Of a stretch of DNA of 55,489 nt, positions 15,872 through 23,024 are shown in pieces (the stretch's first letter is position 1; every line of letters begins with the position of its first letter). The notes beneath the pieces are model-generated. The model was not told the origin of the DNA. It searched no databases and was given only the letters and a program-made list of their open reading frames with translations. Source of the stretch: CALCNS01 sp964425745 (GTDB lineage Bacteria > Bacillota > JAAYKD01); the NCBI GenBank assembly GCA_964425745.1, contig CAYRNW010000018.1, forward strand, positions 1 through 55,489, in the 5' to 3' direction. A program made the translations under genes and the position numbers.

Positions 15872-15950
15872 CAACTTGAGTCAACCTCTCGTATGGCACT
15901 TTGCGACTTGGCCGCATTGCCCCCAGCGAGAATTCGTTGGCTTTCCTTTT
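15865..15950 (+). repeat. L element, copy 1 (left flank of the RhuM module)
   Basis: The core at 15865-15931 is nearly identical to 17981-18046: TATATTCAACTT, GTCAACCTCTCGTATGGCAC, TTTGCGACTT, then CCCAGCGAGA. It continues into ATTCGTTGGCTTTCCTTTT, which recurs alone at 19140-19161. It may be an insertion boundary or a short transcribed structured element. Confidence 0.75.
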
Positions 15951-16036
15951 CTATTATACTTAACACTGTATTGCATGGTATAAATTTGTCGCAATACAGA
16001 GACATATCCAAAAGCGATGATGAAGGGAGTAATCTT

Positions 16037-16604
16037 GTGAAAAATAAACACGATATTACGATTCGTTCGAGTGCAGCAGAGTACCTGACTTTTATTGCTG
16101 CAACAGGTGATGATTCTCAGAGTTTTGAGATGAGGTATGAAGACGAGAATATTTGGCTTACACAAAAGATGTTAGCAGCTTTATACGATGTATCGGTATC
16201 AGCAATAAATCAGCATCTAAAAAAAATATTTGATGATAATGAGCTTGCATCTAAAGCAACTATTAGGAATTTCTTAATAGTTCAATCTGAGGGCTCGCGT
16301 CAAGTAAACAGAGAAGTGAACGAATCAGAAATGGCACAACTACAGAGACTTGTTTTACGCTTATTTAGACATTGCTGAGGATATGGCGCTTAGGCACATT
16401 CCAATGACCATGAGCGACTGGGAAACAAGACTTAACCGTTTTATAGAAGCCACCGATCGAGAAGTTTTACAAGATGCTGGGAAAGTTACCGCTGAAATTG
16501 CGAAAGCTCATGCAGAAAGTGAATTTGAGAAATATAGAATTGTTCAGGACCGATTGTTCAAGAGCGATTTTGATAAGCTCCTAGAAAGTGAAGAAGAGGA
16601 TTGA
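16037..16604 (+). pseudogene. RhuM-family protein gene, internal deletion and frameshift
   Basis: The 5' part (GTG at 16037 after GAAGGGAG) encodes the RhuM N-terminal region (FEMRYEDENIWLTQKMLAAL, LYDVSVSAINQHLKKIFDD). The frame then runs out in LRLFRHC near 16378. The 3' part, overlapping in another frame from about 16350, encodes the family's C-terminal region (YLDIAEDMALRHIPMTMSDW, then LFKSDFDKLLES). Intact RhuM proteins are around 330 residues, so roughly 140 middle residues are missing besides the frame change. RhuM proteins are often mobile-island cargo of unclear function. It is flanked by the L and R repeats. Confidence 0.82.
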
Positions 16605-16683
16605 ACGAATTTTTAGTAGTATAAAAGAATGAGAAACCGGATAGCCTGCATCTTGCATGTAAGCTACCCGGCTTCTTTATTTC
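16600..16683. repeat. R element, copy 1, with terminator hairpin
   Basis: ATTGAACG, then TAGTA-TATAAAAGAATGAG, then a hairpin AACCGGATAGCCT..AGCTACCCGGCTTCTTTATTT (16632-16683). The same order is found at 19044-19133 after the truncated toxin gene. The hairpin serves as a terminator for the module and, on the other strand, for the beta-lactamase-like gene. Confidence 0.75.
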
Positions 16684-16743
16684 AACCTGGGGACTGTCCC
16701 CTGGTTGAAATTTCGCACGAGGGGTCAGTCCCCACCTTGAAAT
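16679..16743. repeat. REP2 variant plus chimeric REP1/REP2
   Basis: The first element (16679-16711) is a 33-bp palindrome with arms ATTTCAACCTGGGGAC and one mismatch. The second (16709-16743) begins with the REP1 arm ATTTCGCACGAGGGGTCAG and ends with the REP2 arm CCCCACCTTGAAAT. The hybrid shows arm exchange between classes. Confidence 0.85.
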
Positions 16744-16747
16744 ACCC

Positions 16748-17695
16748 TTATCCCTGCGCACGCGCTTCATAGATCTTCAGCGATAATTCGGCAATTGATT
16801 CATAGCCATTGGGTAAATCCACACTAAACACGCTGATGATATAATCCCCATGCTGGCTATAAACAATACCGGTATCGTGCAGGTAACTCATATAAAACCC
16901 TACCTTGTGCGCCACAGAACCCGCGGGTAAATACTCCTCCAGCAAAATCGGGAAGATGGTGTGCTTTAAGTTCTCCCGCAGCGTATCGTAATGCGCCCCT
17001 TCGCTCTCATACAACAACTTCATCAACTTCGCCGCATCCTCTACGCTCATAAACAACACACCCCGGTTGGTCTCATGTCCAATCACTCGCTCAAAAAACG
17101 TATACACCTCTTCGGTTCCCAAATACCGCCAAAGCATATTAAAAGCAATGTTATCGGAATAGACAACTGCATATTCCGCTAGCGTTCCAACTTCGTAAGC
17201 CGGATACGGCTGCGATAAATCATCGTAAGCAATCACCCCAGATCCCCACTCGAAATCATTGGGCGAGTAGACCACCACATCGGATAAACTTGCTGTGCCT
17301 AAAGTAACTCGCTCCATGAGCGCCATAAGCACAATCATCTTAGAAACGCTTGATGTGCGAAACTGCTGATCTGCCTGCAGCTGAACCACTTCACCGCTCA
17401 CTAAATCCTCATAGTAAAAGCCAATCTTTTCTGCTTCCTCGCCAAAATGGTCCTTTACCAGCTGCAAAATATCGACTTCACTCCCGGCAACACCCGTGGT
17501 CTCTGTACTCGTCGCAACCAAACTCATCGGTAGCACTTCAGCTGGAACATCGACTGGCACAGCGACCGCTTGTGGGGCATTCAACTCCACCCCATCTTTT
17601 GCTTGTGCACTCGACCATACCCTATAAACCGGCACCAACGATATCACCAGCGCCAGAAAAATAATTCCAATGAACCTTAAACTCGATGTCTTCAC
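16748..17695 (-). CDS. Class A beta-lactamase-like serine hydrolase
   Basis: This 315-residue exported protein has an N-terminal signal or anchor (FIGIIFLALVISLVPVY) and a Ser/Ala/Val-rich linker to about 75. The catalytic domain has S116-x-x-K119 (SVSK), S180-D181-N182 (YSDN) and K264-V265-G266 (HKVG in place of KTG), the three active-site boxes of the penicillin-binding/class A beta-lactamase fold. The nucleophile, SDN and Lys boxes are present, so it is probably active. Whether it hydrolyses beta-lactams or acts on cell wall is undecided; the KVG box and lack of a clear ExxxN omega loop argue for caution. It is monocistronic with palindromes on both sides. Confidence 0.8.
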   Translation of the reverse strand: MKTSSLRFIGIIFLALVISLVPVYRVWSSAQAKDGVELNAPQAVAVPVDVPAEVLPMSLVATSTETTGVAGSEVDILQLVKDHFGEEAEKIGFYYEDLVSGEVVQLQADQQFRTSSVSKMIVLMALMERVTLGTASLSDVVVYSPNDFEWGSGVIAYDDLSQPYPAYEVGTLAEYAVVYSDNIAFNMLWRYLGTEEVYTFFERVIGHETNRGVLFMSVEDAAKLMKLLYESEGAHYDTLRENLKHTIFPILLEEYLPAGSVAHKVGFYMSYLHDTGIVYSQHGDYIISVFSVDLPNGYESIAELSLKIYEARAQG

Positions 17696-17784
17696 AACCC
17701 TAACCTCTTTCCAACTTGCTCATTGACTTTAGTTTAAGAAACAAGTTGGGCAGAAGTGTGTTTTTCTCTTGATATTTTTAGCAA

Positions 17785-17838
17785 AAAAACAGGATAGACT
17801 TAGGCTGCAGCAACAGTTAGGTTCCCCGACTCCTTATT
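17785..17838. terminator. R-family hairpin (degenerate)
   Basis: AACAGGATAGACTTAGGCTG, then CAACAGTTAGGTTCCCCGAC and TCCTTATTTC. It closely resembles the hairpin at 19078-19133 (GGAGAGCC..CAACAGCAATTAGGCTCCCC). No gene on the plus strand ends just before it, so it may be a left-over copy. Confidence 0.55.
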
Positions 17839-17934
17839 TCAAGGTGGGGACAGTCCCTCATTAAAAATTTCAGCCAGGGGACTGTCCCCACCTTGAAATA
17901 TTTCGCACGAGGGGTCAGACCCCAACTGCGAAAT
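17836..17934. repeat. Triple REP cluster (REP2, hybrid, REP1)
   Basis: There are three palindromes in a row: ATTTCAAGGTGGGGACAG..CCCTCATTAAAA (17836-17869), ATTTCAGCCAGGGGACTG..CCCCACCTTGAAAT (about 17867-17899), and TTTCGCACGAGGGGTCAG..CCCCAACTGCGAAAT (about 17900-17934). The ends are shared or abut. Confidence 0.85.
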
Positions 17935-17980
17935 ACTCATGCTGTATTGTTTAGTAATTTATAAACCTCTCTCAAAATCT

Positions 17981-18046
17981 TATATTCAACTTTAGTCAAC
18001 CTCTCGTATGGCACTTTGCGACTTTGATGCGTTACGCCCAGCGAGA
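17981..18046 (+). repeat. L element, copy 2 (left flank of the AbiE module)
   Basis: Near-identical to 15865-15931. Here it continues as AGGTT, so AACCTCTCG (17999-18007) pairs with CGAGAGGTT across a 34-base middle, giving a long hairpin that copy 1 cannot form. Confidence 0.75.
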
Positions 18047-18070
18047 GGTTAACTTTGTCTTATCAAATAT

Positions 18071-18121
18071 GTCAAGTAAAAAACAAAAATACTTGACAAA
18101 AGCAGGTTAACCATCTATACT
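18071..18121 (+). promoter_or_regulatory. AbiE promoter with palindromic operator
   Basis: TTGACA (18093-18098), a 17-bp spacer and TATACT (18116-18121) form a near-consensus promoter. An 8-bp inverted repeat GTCAAGTA (18071-18078) / TACTTGAC (18090-18097) overlaps the -35. AbiEi antitoxins are known to repress their own operons by binding inverted repeats in the promoter, which this layout fits. Confidence 0.7.
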
Positions 18122-18143
18122 CTACGTGAAAGGAAGTGAGAGT

Positions 18144-18845
18144 ATGCTGAACTCAAGTAATGTCTGGGAACGTATACATGGATATCCGGAATTAAAAATC
18201 ATCAATGCTCAGCAGCTATATAAGAATGAATTTGGAAGCTTTTCTGAGCTTGCTTTTTATAAACAACTATCCCGTCTAGAACAGGAAGGACAACTTGTTA
18301 GATTAACCAGAGGTATGTATTGTAGACCAAAGAAAGGCAGATTTGGTTTGGTCGCTGCTTCAGAGAAACAGATTCTCCATCATTTCCTTGGAACCAACCT
18401 TCGAAGCGGTGTTATTGTTGGTTACCATATGTACAATAACTACGGATTAACCACACAGGTGCCTAAGAGAGTGATACTATATTCCAACGTTGTGGGTTAT
18501 GACAAAATGAACATTCAGAACATAACGGCAATGAAAGCATCTATGACTTTCGATGATGCGACTAAGAAATTGATTGAGTTATTAGATGTTTTAGAAAATT
18601 ATCTCCTTATTGAAGATTTAAGCAAGAAAAACATGGTAGCCTTTATAAAGAATGCCTTGAAATTGTTTAATGATACTAAGCTTGAAAAAGTAATCAGGGC
18701 AATTAAAGTCAAAAAAAGCACACTTGCATCTCTAAAAAACACACTCGACTACTTTGGTATAGAAAATAACGTAAGTAAATACTTAAGCAAAACTTCTAAG
18801 TATAAGGCTTTAAGTATGGAGGATCTACATGAATTTACATCATAA
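18144..18845 (+). CDS. AbiEi/DUF6088-like antitoxin
   Basis: This 233-residue protein has an N-terminal winged-helix region (about 20-70: FYKQLSRLEQEGQLVRLTRG followed by MYCRPKK, the pattern of AbiEi-type antitoxins) and a C-terminal domain (about 75-233: GVIVGYHMYNNYGLTTQVPK). AbiEi proteins neutralise the AbiEii nucleotidyltransferase toxin and repress the operon. ATG at 18144 is used, with AAGGAAG upstream; an in-frame GTG at 18126 is less likely. The next gene overlaps its end by 17 bp, as in intact AbiE pairs, but that toxin is truncated. Confidence 0.8.
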   Translation: MLNSSNVWERIHGYPELKIINAQQLYKNEFGSFSELAFYKQLSRLEQEGQLVRLTRGMYCRPKKGRFGLVAASEKQILHHFLGTNLRSGVIVGYHMYNNYGLTTQVPKRVILYSNVVGYDKMNIQNITAMKASMTFDDATKKLIELLDVLENYLLIEDLSKKNMVAFIKNALKLFNDTKLEKVIRAIKVKKSTLASLKNTLDYFGIENNVSKYLSKTSKYKALSMEDLHEFTS

Positions 18846-19059
18846 TGAAGCGGAGTTTCAAGACTTAGTAAACCTAACGGCGAATTACTACCAGTTACCA
18901 ATGAATGCCGTGCGCAAAGACTATTCTATAACCCTAATCCTTAGCTATTTGGGCAATAGCGAATATGTTGATCAAGTAATATTTAAGGGGGGGACTTCGC
19001 TTAGCAAGTGCTATCCTAAATCCATAGAGCGTTTTTCTGCGAGATTGATCGTATTCTAA
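18829..19059 (+). pseudogene. Truncated AbiEii-type nucleotidyltransferase toxin
   Basis: Only 76 codons remain, against 250 or more residues in AbiEii proteins. The visible part is the family N-terminus up to VIFKGGTSLSKCYPKSIERF. In AbiEii the next residues carry the S-E-D-(I/L)-D metal-binding aspartates; here the frame instead reads SARLIVF and stops. The tail is encoded by the R repeat (from about 19044), so the break falls at the repeat boundary. The product cannot be a functional nucleotidyltransferase. Confidence 0.85.
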
Positions 19060-19133
19060 GTAGCATAAAAGAGTGAGGGAAACCGGAGAGCCTTGTGCTA
19101 CAACAGCAATTAGGCTCCCCGGCTTCTTTATTG
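19044..19133. repeat. R element, copy 2, with terminator hairpin
   Basis: ATTGATCGTATTCTAAGTAG, then CATAAAAGAGTGAGG and the hairpin ACCGGAGAGCC..GGCTCCCCGGCTTCTTTATT (19078-19133). Homologous to 16600-16683. It supplies the last codons and stop of the truncated toxin gene. Confidence 0.75.
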
Positions 19134-19137
19134 TTCC

Positions 19138-19219
19138 TAGCGAGAATTCGTTGGCTTTTCTTACAGGGTGGGGACTGCTCGCGTTTTCGCAACAAAAACG
19201 CTTACCCCACCCTGTAAAT
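19138..19219. repeat. L element fragment joined to a REP3 element
   Basis: TAGCGAGAATTCGTTGGCTT (from 19138) matches the right end of L copy 1. It runs into a REP3 element (19161-19219): outer arms TTACAGGGTGGGG / CCCCACCCTGTAAA, inner GCGTTTT-cgcaaca-AAAACGC. An almost identical REP3 closes the tandem array at 21835-21892. Confidence 0.75.
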
Positions 19220-19307
19220 ATGCCTTATCACCAAGAGGTGACTATATGCCAAATGAAAGCGTAATACTATACAAATTGTCGATAATATAAAATTCATTTG
19301 ACAAATA

Positions 19308-19335
19308 CGTTCGATATAGTATACTAAATTCGGGA
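19308..19335 (+). promoter_or_regulatory. Promoter of the ATPase/TOPRIM operon
   Basis: TTGACA (19308-19313), a 16-bp spacer and TATACT (19330-19335); the ATG follows 11 bases later, with GGGAGGTG between. The leader is very short. Confidence 0.75.
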
Positions 19336-19345
19336 GGTGCTGTAA

Positions 19346-20872
19346 ATGAAACAAAACAGTGCTATACGGATTTCAAGAATAAAAATTGAGAACTTTAAGA
19401 ATGTTGAACTAGGAGAAATCAAAATATCACGAGACAGTTCCTTGTTCAATCAAGAGAAGGCATCAAGCATTATAGCGCTCTATGGACAAAACGGTAGTGG
19501 AAAGACGGCTCTCATTAATGCGTTAGCTGTTCTGAAATATTGTCTTAGTGGCAAAGCTATACCCAATGAATACTTTGATCAAATCTCGATTGGAAAAGAG
19601 CAGAGTAGATTGGAATTCGAGTTCGAACTTTACTTGGATCAAAGTCCCTATAACGTAGCATACGGATTTGATTTAGTTCGAAAAGATACCGATATGGAAG
19701 AAAATATCATCCGGGAAAGAGATCTAGTTTATAATGACAGTAATATCACACCTTCATATTTCAATAATGAAAACTATATAAATAACATCCTTCATTCTAC
19801 CAACAAAAGCAGGCAAAGCATTGAAAATGAAGTGCTCAGCATAAGTGGGGGTTCCTTTAAAAGGAAACAAGATATTATCAAGGTGAATTCCGACTTGAAT
19901 AGCTATTTAGACAACTTTATACCCTTTGAACCCAAAACTCGATATGCAAGTATGATTCCAAGTAAAATGCGCGGGCTTTTACTAAACAGCCTCCTAGATT
20001 CAATAAAAGCAAGAAAGTCATTCATTTTCTCTTCACTCATCATGTTCAAACTGACAAATGAAGAGTTGAGCAAAGAAGAAATACAGCAGAACCTAGAGAT
20101 AGTGAATATAATGCAGAAACTTGCAGTTTTTGGACATTCGAAGTTATGCGTTCGTGACAATTCCAACCTTCAAAAAACAAAAATTTCTATTCAGACGGGA
20201 TATATCAGGACCCTTAAACCCGGCTCAATCTACCCAAACTCCTATGATATTGATCTAAACAAACCAACAACTGTTCCGGAAGAAGTATTTTACATTCTCC
20301 AAGATGTTGCAAGTGCAATGAATATTGTTTTGCAGCAAATCATTCCTGGATTGACAATGGAGTTTAAACAGATCGATAAGGAGTTTGCGGAAAACGATAA
20401 AATTCAGATTAGATTACAACCAGTTATCATCAGAAAGGGAATTCCTATTCCACTAAGAGATGAATCGGAGGGTATAAAAAAAATCATTTCTGTATTACAC
20501 ATCTTGATAACAGCATATAATGATCAAAGCACGACTTTTGCTGTGGATGAACTCGATTCCGGTATATTTGAGTTTTTGCTCGGTGAAATCCTAGATCTTT
20601 TCGAAAGCTTTGGAAAAGGGCAATTAATTTTTACTTCGCATAATTTAAGGCCATTAGAGGTACTAAACAAGAAAAACATATACTTTACAACAACTAACCC
20701 CAAAAAGAGATATATTCAAATGTCTAATATTGAAACGAATCATAATCTACGCCTGAATTACTATCGGAGTATTCAACTTGGCGGGCAAAAGGAAGAGCTC
20801 TATGATGAGACCGACCATATAGAAATAGCTCGTGCATTCAGAAATGCTTGGTGGCAGAATGATAAAAAATGA
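19346..20872 (+). CDS. AAA family ATPase, RloA/AriA-like (putative defence)
   Basis: This 508-residue ABC/SMC-type AAA ATPase begins with IRISRIKIENFKNVELGE, the usual start of overcoming-lysogenisation-defect-like ATPases. Walker A is GQNGSGKT (47-54). An ABC-like signature region is around LRDESEGIKKIISVLHIL (near 370), Walker B is FAVDELDSG (D401, E402), and the switch His is in FTSHN. A long insert (about 110-330) carries the variable middle. It overlaps the TOPRIM-like gene by 14 bp. ATPase plus TOPRIM nuclease pairs of this kind (RloA/RloB, PARIS AriA/AriB, OLD) act in phage defence; that role here is inferred from architecture and the accessory setting. Confidence 0.82.
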   Translation: MKQNSAIRISRIKIENFKNVELGEIKISRDSSLFNQEKASSIIALYGQNGSGKTALINALAVLKYCLSGKAIPNEYFDQISIGKEQSRLEFEFELYLDQSPYNVAYGFDLVRKDTDMEENIIRERDLVYNDSNITPSYFNNENYINNILHSTNKSRQSIENEVLSISGGSFKRKQDIIKVNSDLNSYLDNFIPFEPKTRYASMIPSKMRGLLLNSLLDSIKARKSFIFSSLIMFKLTNEELSKEEIQQNLEIVNIMQKLAVFGHSKLCVRDNSNLQKTKISIQTGYIRTLKPGSIYPNSYDIDLNKPTTVPEEVFYILQDVASAMNIVLQQIIPGLTMEFKQIDKEFAENDKIQIRLQPVIIRKGIPIPLRDESEGIKKIISVLHILITAYNDQSTTFAVDELDSGIFEFLLGEILDLFESFGKGQLIFTSHNLRPLEVLNKKNIYFTTTNPKKRYIQMSNIETNHNLRLNYYRSIQLGGQKEELYDETDHIEIARAFRNAWWQNDKK

Positions 20873-21572
20873 AAGAAAGGTCATTTTATTCATAGTGGAG
20901 GGAAGTTCGGATGAGATTATTCTACGTTCATGCAAGACTTTCATACAAACTGGAGAACTTCGATTCGAGGTAGTGTATGGGGACCTAACAAGCGATAAAG
21001 ATTCAACTATTCAGAATATAAAGAAAAAAATCAATTCTGCCTTAGTTCGTTTTTGTGATGAAAAAAACTTCATGAAGAAGGATATTTCCCACATAATTCA
21101 TGTGGTAGATACCGATGGAACCTATATACCAGACGTTAACGTCGAGGAAGCTTCTTGCATAAAAGCAATCTATGAAGACCAAAGGATTGTCTGTAAAAAT
21201 GCTCGGGACATTGCCCTTAGAAATCAAAAAAAGCGAAGCATTCTTAATCTACTTATTGGATTAACTACGGTTTCAAAAATCCCATATTCTGTCTATTACT
21301 TTTCCTGTAATCTCGATCACTTCTTCCATAACAATGCAAATTTAGAAATACACCTAAAGAATGATTATGCTGAAGAGCTTGATCGACAATTCGCAAGAAA
21401 CCCGGAGGATTTCCTTAAACTGCTAAGTTGTCCAGGAATCTCATCCAGCCTAACTTATACTCAATCATGGGATTATATAAAGCAGTATTTAAATTCACTA
21501 AGTAGATATACCAATCTAAACCTACTTTTTGACACCAGAGCCAAGAATGGTTCCCTGTTCGTAAGTAAATAA
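20859..21572 (+). CDS. TOPRIM-like nuclease partner (RloB/AriB-like)
   Basis: This 237-residue protein starts inside the ATPase gene. KVILFIVEGSSDEIIL (about 6-21) has the glutamate of a TOPRIM first motif (VEGxxDE) and HIIHVVDTDGTYIPD (about 78-92) the D-x-D second motif. A later segment, YSVYYFSCNLDHFFHNNANL, resembles the conserved pattern of RloB-like proteins. In PARIS and OLD systems the TOPRIM subunit is the effector nuclease, held or activated by the ATPase. Which exact family applies is not certain; RloB and DUF4435 are both plausible. A strong terminator follows at 21668. Confidence 0.72.
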   Translation: MIKNERKVILFIVEGSSDEIILRSCKTFIQTGELRFEVVYGDLTSDKDSTIQNIKKKINSALVRFCDEKNFMKKDISHIIHVVDTDGTYIPDVNVEEASCIKAIYEDQRIVCKNARDIALRNQKKRSILNLLIGLTTVSKIPYSVYYFSCNLDHFFHNNANLEIHLKNDYAEELDRQFARNPEDFLKLLSCPGISSSLTYTQSWDYIKQYLNSLSRYTNLNLLFDTRAKNGSLFVSK

Positions 21573-21667
21573 TTTCTTTTAAATGAAAACTAGATGTTGT
21601 CTCACATTCATTCCAAACTGCTTTTTTTGATCCTTTCACGGCACAATAAGCTTACTCAACTTTGAAT

Positions 21668-21707
21668 AAAACAAGCGGTTGGAGAATTATCCAACCGCTT
21701 GTTTTTT
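21668..21707 (+). terminator. Terminator of the ATPase/TOPRIM operon
   Basis: A perfect 12-bp stem ACAAGCGGTTGG / CCAACCGCTTGT with an 8-base loop and TTTTTT tail. Confidence 0.92.
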
Positions 21708-21714
21708 AGCCTGC

Positions 21715-21892
21715 TTTTTTCAACCGGGGACGTCTCGCGGTTTCGCAACAAAAAGCTTACCCTACCTTGTAGATTTTCAACCGGGGACGTCTCGCGGTTT
21801 CGCAACAAAAAGCTTACCCTACCTTGTAGATTTTCAACCTGGGGACTGCTCGCGTTTTCGCAACAAAAACGCTTACCCCACCCTGTAAATTT
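21715..21892. repeat. Three tandem 57-bp REP3 units
   Basis: Units start at about 21721, 21778 and 21835, exactly 57 bp apart. The first two are identical (CAACCGGGGACGTCTCGCGG, then TTTCGCAACAAAAAGCTTAC, CCTACCTTGTAGATTTT). The third differs and matches 19161-19219 instead (GGGGACTGCTCGCG, GCTTACCCCACCCTGTAAAT). Their six-frame translations look like a repeat protein but have no SD or coding character. Confidence 0.9.
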
Positions 21893-22953
21893 ACTTAATC
21901 CCCACTACTCCCTTACAATTGGGAAACCCCGGACAACCCCAAAACTCTTTGCCGGCATTTGCCCCTTTTAAGGCGGTTCGTTTCAACATGACACTTCCAC
22001 ATTTAGGACACCTCGGCGGTGCGTCAGAAAGAGATTCTTGCGGTTTGGCAGCATCTTCAGAGCAGGGAAGAGAAGCATCGGTCGCAACCTCACCTATTGT
22101 CGTTACCTCAACCCCCACCCCATCCAACTCTTCAGCCAGCCTCCTATACTTCTCCAAATAATCCACCTTCGGCTCCGTATGCTTCGCCAAATAATACTCC
22201 GCCAACTGCACCATTACCCTCTCACCATGCTCCACCGCGTCTCGCTCGCATTTGACCGCTTTATGTAATCAATCAAGCCATCGGCCCGAATCACCTGCTC
22301 ACGAATCGCCTTAGGAGCATATTTGGCATTCAGTACTGTTTTCGGGTTCGCCAACACTACCACGGACTTGTAATTGACGGCATAAGAATGGGGACAGTCC
22401 CTTCACGCAGCTAATCAGCAAAGGCAGCCTTAAACACAAACCTTCCCTGAGAAACTAGGAACTGTCCCCATACCTTGTTCAACATCTTAGTCAGAATATT
22501 CCCCTTATCATCCGATCTAATCTTCTTCAGCAACTCCAAGTGCCTCTGACTCTGCGTGACCGGAGAATAGATCCCCTCACGCCGCGAGCCCACTTGCCTA
22601 ACAAAATCCCCCGCTTGATTCACGGTTATATTCCCGTATAAATTCTTACACTCCAGCACAAAGATCCGTTTTCGCGTCACCACCATGAAATCGATCTGCG
22701 CACTCAAGCCCTCGTGTTCCAAATACAAATCGTGCAACACCACGAGTGGCATGGGGTAATGCTTTAACTCAAACAAAATCGTATCTTCACCAAAAATCCC
22801 CGCGCGCATAGCAGCAATATCGCTCTCCAAAGCCGCCATCAACTTCGGATGTGTTGCCGATGCCAGTAGCTCCTCCATGGCAGCCAATTGTTCTCTCGCC
22901 TTGCTACTCTCCTTGAGAATCTGTGGACCTCTGATGGTATCGAATATCCCCAT
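21891..22953 (-). pseudogene. NERD-domain / topoisomerase zinc-finger protein, interrupted
   Basis: Read leftward, the 5' part (ATG at 22953 after AGGAGGGCG) encodes a helical N-terminus and a NERD nuclease-related domain (AQIDFMVVTRKRIFVLECKN, with D, E and K in the expected order). After TKMLNKV the frame enters an 84-bp inserted sequence (22388-22471) and stops at 22411. Beyond it the family sequence resumes (YAVNYKSVVVLANPKTVLNA, AKYAPKAIREQ), shifts frame once near 22250, and ends in a C4 zinc finger (PRCPKCGSVMLKR..WGCPGFPNCKG). Restored, it would be about 325 residues, typical for NERD plus zf-C4 proteins. A 3' fragment is duplicated at 23186-23330. Confidence 0.85.
22388..22471. mobile_element. 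84-bp palindrome-ended insertion (MITE/REP-like) in the NERD gene
   Basis: Perfect 11-bp terminal inverted repeats ATGGGGACAGT and ACTGTCCCCAT bound a 62-bp interior with no similarity seen to the other elements. The ends equal the REP2 core arms. Removing about 83 bp restores the reading NKV-SYAVNYKSVVV. The exact target duplication cannot be fixed (1-2 bp at most). Confidence 0.75.
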
Positions 22954-23024
22954 AACGCCCTCCTATTGTGAAAAAATTAACTTCTTTTAAATTCTAAAGG
23001 GAAACGCACATAAAAGCAACACCG

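Noticed and set aside
21679..21888. Apparent repeat protein with repeated FQPGTSRGFATKSLPYLVD units
   Set aside because: It is the six-frame reading of the 57-bp REP3 tandem array; no SD, and another frame is equally open.
21715..21892. CRISPR array
   Set aside because: Units are contiguous 57-bp repeats with no unique spacers and there are no cas genes in the window.
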